From: Sphingobium sp. TCM1
Lineage (GTDB): Bacteria > Pseudomonadota > Alphaproteobacteria > Sphingomonadales > Sphingomonadaceae
Assembly: GCF_001650725.1 (NCBI RefSeq)
Contig: NZ_LXVX01000041.1
Location: 100,821-164,820, forward strand
Length of the DNA: 64,000 nucleotides
Direction: 5' to 3'
In this document: positions 32,883 through 40,245 of the stretch, in pieces
Numbering within the stretch: position 1 is the first letter of the stretch
How the letters are laid out: the number at the start of each line of letters is the position of its first letter
Notes under the pieces: model-generated
Databases searched by the model: none
What the model saw: the letters and a program-made list of their open reading frames with translations, nothing else
Told to the model about the DNA's origin: nothing
Position numbers and translations under genes: made by a program

Positions 32883-33666
32883 CGCCCATCTGCGCGCTGT
32901 CGTGTCCGCCGTGGCGGATGCGGCCGACCATGCGCTGACCCTCTGGGCAGGTGGGGAAACCCGCGTGCGCCAGTGGGAAAAGGTGCCTGGCCATCCGGTC
33001 TGCGAAGCCGACCTGGCCGTCGACGCTCTGCTACGCCAGCGGCTGGCGGAGATTGATCCGCAGGCGGGCTGGCTGTCGGAGGAGACGGCCGACACGGTAC
33101 ATCGGCTGGGCGTGTCGCGTGTCTGGGTAGTCGATCCGATCGATGGCACGCGCGACTATCTGCGTGGACGGCCGGGCTGGGCGGTTTCGGTGGCACTGGT
33201 CGAGGACGGAGCGGTCAAGCTCGGCATCCTAGCGGCACCGGCGCGCAATGAATTGTGGATCGCCCAGGCGGGGCTGGGCGCGACCCGCAATGGCCTTTCG
33301 CTGCGCGCAGGGGCGCGGACCGACCTGCCGGGCGCCCGCGTGCCCGCCGATCAGCTGCCGCGCGCCGACCGTGACCTGACCGTCGTCGAAAAGCCCAATA
33401 GCATCGCGCTGCGCATGGCGATGGTCGCTGCCGACGAGGCCGATCTGGTCGCGACGGTACGCTGGGGCAATGAATGGGATGTCGCGGCGGCTGCGCTGAT
33501 CTGCGCGGAAGCGGGGGCGATGGTTACCGATGCGCTCGGCGATGCGCTGCGCTTCAACCGGCCCCAGCCCACCGCCTTCGGCCTGCTGTGCGCCGCACCC
33601 GGCATCCATGCCGCCGCGGTCGACCGATTGATGCCGCGCGCGCGGGAAATATTGGCCCGGGATTAG
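32869..33666 (+). CDS. Inositol monophosphatase family protein (CysQ-like)
   Basis: A 265-residue phosphatase. Metal-binding motifs are WLSEETAD, VVDPIDGTRDYL near residue 88 and WDVAAAALICAEAGA. The family covers inositol monophosphatases, CysQ and histidinol phosphatases; DPIDGTRDY plus NEWDVAA leans to CysQ or a 3'-phosphoadenosine phosphatase, but this is not certain. The annotated start is TTG 32869, inside the pmbA coding end; GTG 32899 is another candidate. Confidence 0.88.
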   Translation: MPGDDAHLRAVVSAVADAADHALTLWAGGETRVRQWEKVPGHPVCEADLAVDALLRQRLAEIDPQAGWLSEETADTVHRLGVSRVWVVDPIDGTRDYLRGRPGWAVSVALVEDGAVKLGILAAPARNELWIAQAGLGATRNGLSLRAGARTDLPGARVPADQLPRADRDLTVVEKPNSIALRMAMVAADEADLVATVRWGNEWDVAAAALICAEAGAMVTDALGDALRFNRPQPTAFGLLCAAPGIHAAAVDRLMPRAREILARD

Positions 33667-33778
33667 GCGACCCTGGGGCGTTTTTCCCAGACTGGATCGA
33701 TACCGGCGAAATGCGCCAAGCCCCGCGGAGTGCGGCGGCAGGCCCTGTCATGATCCATTCACCAATTGTGTTAAGCCG

Positions 33779-34783
33779 ATGGCGCCGCCGTCCGTCTATA
33801 GCGGTGTTGGGGCATTGGAGTCGGGGGTGGGAAAAAATCCGTCAGTCGATCTGCTGAAGGGCGCGCTGATCCTGTTCGTCATGATCGGCCATGCCATGGA
33901 GATTACGCATCAGCAGCATCCGATCCTGTGGATCGGGGCGGGCTTTCGTATGCCCCTGATGATCGGCATTTCGGGCTATCTGCTCAACTTGGCGGCACTG
34001 CGCGCGGCATCGACACGGCAATTGTTCGCCCGCTATGGCCGGCGGATGCTGATCCCTTGGGGCGTGGCGATGCTGGTCTATGTCATGGCCGGCGGGTGGC
34101 CGGTCGGCTGGACGGCCCCGATCGATCTGCTGCTGCTGCCCCCCTTCCACCTCTGGTATGTCCCGGTATTGTTCTTCCTGGTGATGCTGGCGCGGCTGAT
34201 CCCATCTCCGCCGATCCTGCTGCTCGCCATCGGCACGCCTGTCAGCCTGTTCATCATGGCGAGTTTCGGACTGAACCACGGCGCGATCGGCACCGCGCCG
34301 CTGGCGCTGGACAGCCGGTTCCTGAGCTATCCGGTCTATTTCTTCTTCGGCATGGTCATGGCGGAGCGGGAGATGCCCAAACGCTATCTGGCGGTTGCGC
34401 TGTTGGTGGCGGGACTGGGCATGAGTTGGTGGTCAGGGCTGGCAAGCGGCGCCAGCCCGGTGACCTTGATGGCGGCGCGGCTGTTGATGTGCCTGGGGCT
34501 GATCGCGTTGCTGCCGGCAATTTCGGCCCTGCAGCTGCGCCTGGCGCCGCTCAACGCCATCGGGCGCGAGAGCCTCTTCTTTTACCTCTGGCATCCCATG
34601 GCCATGGCGCTTCTAATGGCCGGCGGAACCGGGACGGCGGGATTGCTGACGCTCGCAGTCCCCGGCCTTTTTCTCGCCAGCCGGGCGATCATGCGTCTGC
34701 CCGAGCTGGGACGGATGCTGGGCGCCGCGCCGTTGCAGAGCGCTCCGCCTCCTTCAACCGCGCCCGTGGTCCAGACCGTCTGA
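33779..34783 (+). CDS. Acyltransferase 3 family membrane protein
   Basis: A 334-residue multi-pass protein of the acyltransferase_3 family: VDLLKGALILFVMIGHAMEI at the start, with the conserved His in the first membrane helix, PLMIGISGYLLNL, and about nine further hydrophobic helices, the last ones with IGRESLFFYLWHPM. These enzymes O-acylate surface sugars or lipids in the inner membrane. No glycan locus surrounds it. GTG 33827 is an alternative start. It converges on the helix-hairpin-helix gene, four bases apart. Confidence 0.9.
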   Translation: MAPPSVYSGVGALESGVGKNPSVDLLKGALILFVMIGHAMEITHQQHPILWIGAGFRMPLMIGISGYLLNLAALRAASTRQLFARYGRRMLIPWGVAMLVYVMAGGWPVGWTAPIDLLLLPPFHLWYVPVLFFLVMLARLIPSPPILLLAIGTPVSLFIMASFGLNHGAIGTAPLALDSRFLSYPVYFFFGMVMAEREMPKRYLAVALLVAGLGMSWWSGLASGASPVTLMAARLLMCLGLIALLPAISALQLRLAPLNAIGRESLFFYLWHPMAMALLMAGGTGTAGLLTLAVPGLFLASRAIMRLPELGRMLGAAPLQSAPPPSTAPVVQTV

Positions 34784-34787
34784 GTGC

Positions 34788-35339
34788 TCAGAGCTTGCCA
34801 TATTTGGCTTCGAAACCGGCGATATCGCCGGCGGCCAGATATCTCGCTTGGTCGATCCACTGATCGCGCACGGGGCGGCCCCTGAAATTACCCAGCTTGG
34901 TGTCGATCGTGGCGATGTCGGTGTCGGACCAGGCCGCGATCTGGGCATAGCGGGTGACGCCCAGTTCGATCAGCAGCGTCTTGAGTTTGGGACCGACACC
35001 CTTGAGCCTGAGCAGATCGTCTACCTCGCCATCCAGTGTCGTGACGGCCGGGGAGGCCGGGACGGGCTGGGCGGGGGCGACCGGCGGCGCCACGTCCGCA
35101 ATGGCCGGCGCGGGCTGCGCGGCTTCTGGGGCCAAGACCGGAGCCGGTGCGGGATCGACATCCGCAGTCGCGACAGCGGGCGCTTGGGGCTTCGGTTCCG
35201 CGATCGGGGGCGGGGCGACCGGCGCCATCGGCGCGTCGACATGCGTCCCGCGCTTGCCTGACAGAAGGAAGATGAGGCCAATGACGACCAGCAGCGCGAT
35301 CAGCAGCCACAGGCCATAGTCCATGAAGAATTCCTGCAT
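34788..35339 (-). CDS. Membrane-anchored protein with helix-hairpin-helix tail
   Basis: A 183-residue protein: one N-terminal membrane helix (YGLWLLIALLVVIGLIFLL), a Pro/Ala-rich linker of about 75 residues, and a C-terminal domain containing LLRLKGVGPKLKTLLIELGV, a helix-hairpin-helix of the kind also found in DUF4332-like proteins, followed by SDTDIATIDTKLGNFRGR. The linker would let the tail reach 100 A or so into the cytoplasm. Its partner, DNA or protein, is unknown. It sits downstream of purD on the same strand. Confidence 0.8.
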   Translation of the reverse strand: MQEFFMDYGLWLLIALLVVIGLIFLLSGKRGTHVDAPMAPVAPPPIAEPKPQAPAVATADVDPAPAPVLAPEAAQPAPAIADVAPPVAPAQPVPASPAVTTLDGEVDDLLRLKGVGPKLKTLLIELGVTRYAQIAAWSDTDIATIDTKLGNFRGRPVRDQWIDQARYLAAGDIAGFEAKYGKL

Positions 35340-35442
35340 CGAGCATCGTCTCCCTGTTTGCGTGTCTGGCTCTATTTAAGGACGCTTGCGGGCAGGGGGC
35401 AAGGGCGTCACGCCTTTTCGCCCGCGACCTCCCGCCAGCCCC

Positions 35443-36720
35443 CTATCGCGCCTCGCGCGCGACCTCGCGCCAGCCAATGTCACGGCGGCAGAAGCCGGTC
35501 GGGAAATCGATGGCGTCCACCGCCGCATAGGCGGCAGCTTGTGCCGCGCTTACCGTGTCACCGGTGGCGGTGACGTTGAGCACGCGCCCGCCATTGGCGA
35601 CCAGCACGCCGTCGCTGTCGGCGGTGCCGGCATGGAACACCTTGGCGCCGTTCTGTTCCGCCGCATCGATCCCGCCGATCGCGCCGCCCTTTTCCGGCGT
35701 GCCCGGATAGCCGTTCGCCGCCATGACGATGGTGAGCGCGGTGCGATCGGCCAGTTGCACTGGGCCCTGCTCCGCCAGCCTGCCCTGCGCCACGGCGAGC
35801 AGCAGGTCGACCAGATCACCGTCGAAGCGGGTCATCAGAACCTGGCATTCCGGGTCGCCGAAGCGGGCATTATATTCGATCAGCTTCGGCCCTTCGGCGG
35901 TCAGCATAAGACCGGCATAGAGGACGCCCGAATAGGGGATGCCCTCCGCCGCCAGCGTGTCGACGGTCGGCTTGATGATCGTTTCGATCACCAGAGCCTC
36001 CAGTTCGGGCGTCAGCACCCGCGCGGGGCTGTAGGCGCCCATGCCGCCGGTATTGGGGCCGGTGTCGCCGTCGCCGACGCGCTTGTGATCCTGCGCCGAG
36101 CCGAAAGGCAGGATGGCGGTGCCGTCGGTGAGGGCGAAGAAGCTCGCTTCCTCGCCGGTCATATATTCTTCGAGCACGACTTCCTCGCCCGCCGCGCCGA
36201 ACGCGCCGGAGAACATGGAATCCAGCGCCTCCAGCGCCTCTTCGCGGGTTTCCGCAATGATGACGCCCTTGCCTGCCGCCAGGCCATCCGCCTTGATGAC
36301 CACCGGCAGCGCGAAATCGTCCAGCGCGGCGATCGCGCCATCCTTGCTGGTCACGCGAATATAGGCCGCGGTCGGGATGTTGGCGCGCCGGCACAGATCC
36401 TTGGTGAAGCCCTTGGACCCTTCCAGCTGCGCGGGCTTCTTGTTGGGACCGAAGACCGGAACGCCCATGGTGCGCAGATTGTCGGCGAGGCCGTCGACCA
36501 GCGGTGCTTCCGGCCCGATCACCACCAGCCCGATCGAATGGCGGGTGCAGAAATCCAGCACCGCGCGATGATCCGTGGCTTCGAGGTCGACCAATATCGC
36601 GTGCTGGGCTATGCCCGGATTGCCCGGCGCGGCATAGAGGGTCGACAGCCGGGGCGATTGCGCCAGCTTCCACGCCAGCGCATGTTCGCGGCCGCCGCCG
36701 CCAAGCAAAAGGATGTTCAT
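35443..36720 (-). CDS. purD: Phosphoribosylamine-glycine ligase PurD
   Basis: A 425-residue ATP-grasp enzyme of purine synthesis. It begins MNILLLGGGGREHALAWK (N-terminal Rossmann-like domain), has PVVIKADGLAAGKGVIIA (ATP loop) near residue 137, YMTGEEASFFALTDG, and FNARFGDPECQ-type metal binding (here YNARFGDPECQVL). It joins phosphoribosylamine to glycine using ATP. The start is seven bases from that of xseA on the opposite strand, so its promoter must lie within xseA. Confidence 0.97.
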   Translation of the reverse strand: MNILLLGGGGREHALAWKLAQSPRLSTLYAAPGNPGIAQHAILVDLEATDHRAVLDFCTRHSIGLVVIGPEAPLVDGLADNLRTMGVPVFGPNKKPAQLEGSKGFTKDLCRRANIPTAAYIRVTSKDGAIAALDDFALPVVIKADGLAAGKGVIIAETREEALEALDSMFSGAFGAAGEEVVLEEYMTGEEASFFALTDGTAILPFGSAQDHKRVGDGDTGPNTGGMGAYSPARVLTPELEALVIETIIKPTVDTLAAEGIPYSGVLYAGLMLTAEGPKLIEYNARFGDPECQVLMTRFDGDLVDLLLAVAQGRLAEQGPVQLADRTALTIVMAANGYPGTPEKGGAIGGIDAAEQNGAKVFHAGTADSDGVLVANGGRVLNVTATGDTVSAAQAAAYAAVDAIDFPTGFCRRDIGWREVAREAR

Positions 36721-36727
36721 CTCGCCC

Positions 36728-38221
36728 ATGTCCCCGGAATTTGATGCCTATGACAGTTCGGGCCGCCTGTTAGCCGAGGAACGGGCGGGGGACAACGCGC
36801 CGCCGCTCAGTGTCAGTGAATTGTCGGGCCTGCTCAAGCGCACGGTCGAGGACCGGTTCGGCCATGTGCGGCTGCGCGGCGAGATTTCCGGCTTCAAACG
36901 TGCGGCGTCGGGGCATCTCTATCTTGCGCTCAAGGACGATAATGCCGTCATCGACGGGGTGATGTGGAAGGGCGGGGCGCAGCGGCTGGCCTTCGCGCCG
37001 CAGGACGGCGTCGAGGTAATCGCCACCGGCAAGCTGACCACCTATCCCGGCCGGTCCAAATATCAGCTCGTGATCGAGCGGATGGAGTTGGCCGGCGAAG
37101 GCGCGTTGATGGCGCTGCTGGAAAAGCTGAAGGCGAAGCTGGCAGGGGAAGGGCTGTTCGCGCCCGAACGCAAGAAGCCCCTGCCTTTCCTGCCGCGCAC
37201 GATCGGCGTCGTGACGTCGCCCACCGGCGCGGTGATCCGCGACATTCTCCATCGGCTGGCGGATCGTTGCCCGACCAATGTGCTGCTCTGGCCGGTGCTG
37301 GTGCAGGGGCAGGGCGCGGCCGAGCAGGTGGCGCGCGCGGTGCGCGGCTTTTCCGCCATGGATGGCAGCGGCCCGTTGCCCCGGCCAGACCTGGTGATCG
37401 TGGCGCGGGGCGGCGGATCGATCGAGGATCTGTGGAGTTTCAACGAGGAGATCGTCGTGCGGGCCGTCGCCGATTGCACCATCCCGATCATTTCGGCGGT
37501 GGGGCATGAGACCGACACGACGCTGTGCGACTATGCCGCCGACCGCCGCGCGCCCACGCCCACCGCAGCGGCGGAAATGGCGGTGCCGGTGCGGGCGGAC
37601 TTGCTGGCTGGCCTTGCCGAAATGGGCCTGAGGGCTGGGCGCGCGGTGCGGCGCGGCGCGGCGCAGGCGCGGGAAAGGCTGGAGATGCAGGCGCGGCTGA
37701 TGCCGACGCCCGACACCCTGCTGGCGCCGCAGCGGCAGCGGCTCGACCAGCTGTCCGACGGACTGGTCAGCGGTCTGCGTCATCGCCTCGCCGATGCGCG
37801 CGCGCAACTGGGGCAGGCAGGCGGCGCGCTGCGGCCGGCGCTGCTCGGTCAGCAGCTTCAGCGCGGGCGCGAACGGCTCGACCGATTGCGCCTGCGGCCC
37901 GATTATCTGCTGCGCGTGCATCGCGACTGCGCCACGGCATTCGACCGGGTGTCGCGCCATTTCGCCTCGCTCGATCCCGACCTGCCGCTCCAGCGCGGCT
38001 ATGCGCGGGTGATGGCCGGCGGGCGGCTGGTGGAATCCGTGGCGGCGGCGCAGGCGGCGGGCCAGGTGACGCTGCACTTTCGCGACGGCACGGTGGACGC
38101 GGTGGTGGGTCAGGCGGGCGAGCCGCTTGAGAAGAGCGCATCGAGCGCTATATCGGCTTCGTCCCGTCCCGTTCGCAAGCCACGCGAAGCGGGCGAAGGG
38201 CAGCAGGATCTTTTTTCCTGA
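36728..38221 (+). CDS. xseA: Exodeoxyribonuclease VII large subunit XseA
   Basis: A 497-residue protein with an N-terminal OB fold (VRLRGEISGFKRAASGHLYL), a catalytic core including GVVTSPTGAVIRDILHRL and ARGGGSIEDLWSFNEE, then GHETDTTLCDYAADRRAPTPTAAAE, and a long C-terminal coiled coil with the final SLDPDLPLQRGYARV motif. With XseB it degrades single-stranded DNA. XseB is not in the window. It precedes DUF2093 by 21 bases, probably in one transcript. Confidence 0.97.
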   Translation: MSPEFDAYDSSGRLLAEERAGDNAPPLSVSELSGLLKRTVEDRFGHVRLRGEISGFKRAASGHLYLALKDDNAVIDGVMWKGGAQRLAFAPQDGVEVIATGKLTTYPGRSKYQLVIERMELAGEGALMALLEKLKAKLAGEGLFAPERKKPLPFLPRTIGVVTSPTGAVIRDILHRLADRCPTNVLLWPVLVQGQGAAEQVARAVRGFSAMDGSGPLPRPDLVIVARGGGSIEDLWSFNEEIVVRAVADCTIPIISAVGHETDTTLCDYAADRRAPTPTAAAEMAVPVRADLLAGLAEMGLRAGRAVRRGAAQARERLEMQARLMPTPDTLLAPQRQRLDQLSDGLVSGLRHRLADARAQLGQAGGALRPALLGQQLQRGRERLDRLRLRPDYLLRVHRDCATAFDRVSRHFASLDPDLPLQRGYARVMAGGRLVESVAAAQAAGQVTLHFRDGTVDAVVGQAGEPLEKSASSAISASSRPVRKPREAGEGQQDLFS

Positions 38222-38242
38222 CGCCGTGAAGAGAGACCGACC

Positions 38243-38455
38243 ATGTTGATGTCCAACCGAGACCGGATCGCCCGGCTCCATTATATGGCCTACAGCTTTC
38301 GCGTGCTCCAGGCCGGCGACCATGTCGTCTGCGCCGTGACCGGGCAGCGGATCGCGCTGGAGGATCTGCGCTACTGGAGCATCGCCCGGCAGGAACCCTA
38401 TGCCAGCGCCCAGGCTTCGGTGCAGGCGGAGTTGCAGGCCGACCACGCCGGATGA
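38243..38455 (+). CDS. DUF2093 family protein
   Basis: A 70-residue protein (NRDRIARLHYMAYSFRVL, then HVVCAVTGQRIALEDLRYW) matching DUF2093, a small alphaproteobacterial family usually found beside xseA. Function unknown; a zinc-finger-like role has been guessed elsewhere but only one Cys is present here. ATG 38249 is an alternative start. Its stop overlaps the M23 peptidase start (ATGA). Confidence 0.85.
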   Translation: MLMSNRDRIARLHYMAYSFRVLQAGDHVVCAVTGQRIALEDLRYWSIARQEPYASAQASVQAELQADHAG

Positions 38456-39300
38456 AGGCGATCGCGATGGCTCTGCTGGCCCTGTTGCCGGCGGCCGGGA
38501 TGGCCGCGCCTGTGTCGCCCGCCATGGTCAGCCCCGATTTCCGGCTGGACGGCCCGCTGATGCAGGGCGGGGCGGTGACCGGCACCGCGCCGGCAGGCAC
38601 GATCGCCCTGCATCTGGGGGAGCAGGCGGTGCCGGTCGACGCCGATGGCCGTTTCCTCATCGCCTTCGACCGGGACGCCGCCCCTGTCGCGCGCTTGTTC
38701 GCGCGCCTCGCCGATGGCCGGGCGATCGAGCGACAGTTGACCATCATGCCGCGTGACTGGCGGATCGAAAGGGTGAATGCGCCGCTTCGCCCCACGCGCA
38801 GCACCGAAGCCTTCCTGGCGCTGCGCAAGCCCGAGCTGGAGGCGATCGCCGCCGCCCGCGCGACAGCGACGGACGCGCAGGGCTGGCGGCAACGCTTCAT
38901 CTGGCCCCGCACGGGCCGCATATCCGGCCTGTTCGGATCGCAGCGAATCTATCAGGGCCAGCCGGGCGCCTATCATGGCGGCGTCGATGTCACTGGCGGG
39001 ACCGGGGCGCCGGTGGTGGCGCCGGCCGATGGCGTCGTCATCCTCGCGGCGGTGGACAAGCCCTTCACGCTGGAAGGGCATCTGCTGATGATCGACCATG
39101 GCCATGGTCTCAACAGCGCCTTCCTGCACCTGTCGCGGATCGACGTGAAGCCGGGCGATCATGTGTCGCGGGGGCAGCGCATCGGCGCGGTCGGCGCGAC
39201 CGGGCGCGCCACCGGCCCGCACCTTCACTGGGGCATGAAATGGCATGACGCGCGGATCGACCCGCTGCTGATCGCGGGGCCGATGCCGCAGACCGAATGA
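38452..39300 (+). CDS. M23 family peptidoglycan endopeptidase
   Basis: A 282-residue exported protein: signal MKAIAMALLALLPAAGMAA, a beta-rich N-terminal domain to about residue 125, and a C-terminal LytM/M23 domain with GAYHGGVDVTGGTGAPVVAP (the His-x3-Asp zinc ligands) and TGPHLHWGMKW (the His-x-His). All zinc ligands are intact, so it should cleave peptide cross-links in the cell wall. It is translationally coupled to DUF2093. Confidence 0.93.
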   Translation: MKAIAMALLALLPAAGMAAPVSPAMVSPDFRLDGPLMQGGAVTGTAPAGTIALHLGEQAVPVDADGRFLIAFDRDAAPVARLFARLADGRAIERQLTIMPRDWRIERVNAPLRPTRSTEAFLALRKPELEAIAAARATATDAQGWRQRFIWPRTGRISGLFGSQRIYQGQPGAYHGGVDVTGGTGAPVVAPADGVVILAAVDKPFTLEGHLLMIDHGHGLNSAFLHLSRIDVKPGDHVSRGQRIGAVGATGRATGPHLHWGMKWHDARIDPLLIAGPMPQTE

Positions 39301-39313
39301 CCCGACTGAGAGG

Positions 39314-39856
39314 TCAGCCCACCCGCTTCATCCGCACCGCGCGTCCGCCCTCGACCTTGCCCATGAAGCTGCCCATGGCCGCGCGATGGATTTCGATCAT
39401 CTGCCCGACCTTGGGATCGCGGCCGGTGATCGCCTCGGTCGTCATCCACTGTGCGCCGTCCTCAAGGCCGATCTGCCACTTGCCATAGCCCAGGCTGCGC
39501 AGCGTGCCGATCTTCGCCTCGATATGGCTGAAGCCTTCCTCCTGCTTCACCTCGTCCTTGTCATCGCCATCCCCCAGGAAGGGCAATTTGGGGAAGGAAA
39601 AGCCGAACAGCGTCTTGCGCGTCTTGTTGAGTTCGCTCTTGTCCAGCACCACCACCTCGTCACGCTGGGCGGCGGCATCCATGGTGGCGACCTGCCGGTC
39701 GAAACAGGCGAGGCGTTCGGCATCGCTGGCGATGGTCCGGCACTGGAGCAGATTGGTGAAGATCTCCGGCCGGGGCTGCTGCTTGGGGGCGGCCCCCGCC
39801 TGCCCGGCGATGAGGCAAAGAGGCGCCATCACTATCCAGCCACGCTTGCCGATCAT
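39314..39856 (-). CDS. Hypothetical exported protein
   Basis: A 180-residue protein starting at MIGKRGWIVMAPLCLIAGQAGAAP, a clear signal peptide; the frame is open further upstream but those residues lie before the signal. A CRTIASDAERLACFDRQVA motif follows, with two Cys nine to ten residues apart, a pattern common in periplasmic proteins of sphingomonads. The remainder is charged, with a KLPFLGDGDDKDE segment and a Gly/Trp-rich C-terminus. I do not recognise a family. It is convergent with the M23 gene. Confidence 0.7.
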   Translation of the reverse strand: MIGKRGWIVMAPLCLIAGQAGAAPKQQPRPEIFTNLLQCRTIASDAERLACFDRQVATMDAAAQRDEVVVLDKSELNKTRKTLFGFSFPKLPFLGDGDDKDEVKQEEGFSHIEAKIGTLRSLGYGKWQIGLEDGAQWMTTEAITGRDPKVGQMIEIHRAAMGSFMGKVEGGRAVRMKRVG

Positions 39857-39983
39857 GTCCCAATCTCCTTCGCCCCAGTCCGGTCTGGCGCACCATGCAC
39901 CCGCCGGAAGCAAGGTCAATATCCGCCGCGCCGGGCGATGGCCTGCCGGTGAAGCCACAAATGATCCCCTTGGCCGGGGGTGA

Positions 39984-40006
39984 TTGCATTAATGCTACAG
40001 CCTCTT
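39984..40006. repeat. Direct repeat copy 1
   Basis: TTGCATTAATGCTACAG followed by CCTCTT. It matches copy 2 at about 20 of 23 positions, and the start points are exactly 80 bases apart. Likely a regulator site or a duplicated promoter element. Confidence 0.6.
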
Positions 40007-40063
40007 GTAAATTCGTGAAACAATCTTGCAACACGATCGTAAAACAGCGGGGTTCGGCGCTTG

Positions 40064-40087
40064 TTGCATTTATGATACAGCCTTCTT
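40064..40087. repeat. Direct repeat copy 2
   Basis: TTGCATTTATGATACAG followed by CCTTCTT. Differs from copy 1 by two substitutions and an inserted T. Confidence 0.6.
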
Positions 40088-40205
40088 CAAAAGCGGCTTT
40101 CCGGCTTTTCCCCTGCTTTACAGCGCCCTGAACCCCGCGCAGTTTCCCGCAATCCAAATGGGGGGACGCTGTCGGGCACCATTCCCTCCATAGGTGACAA
40201 GCTAG

Positions 40206-40221
40206 TGGCAGGCATCTGCCA
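40206..40221. promoter_or_regulatory. Inverted repeat ahead of TonB receptor 2
   Basis: TGGCAG-GCAT-CTGCCA is a perfect 6-bp inverted repeat, 24 bases before the GTG start. It could be an operator or a leader hairpin that affects translation. Confidence 0.4.
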
Positions 40222-40245
40222 AACTCCAGAGCAAGGGACTGGACA

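Larger units (their letters stand above)
39857..40245 (+). promoter_or_regulatory. 389-base leader of TonB receptor 2
   Basis: This is the only gap over 300 bases. It holds two near-identical 23-24-base direct repeats, an inverted repeat close to the start codon, and no convincing small ORF, tRNA or known riboswitch. The AT-rich part (about 39980-40090) contrasts with the GC-rich surroundings, as expected for a promoter region. AAGGGA lies seven bases ahead of the GTG start. Confidence 0.55.
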
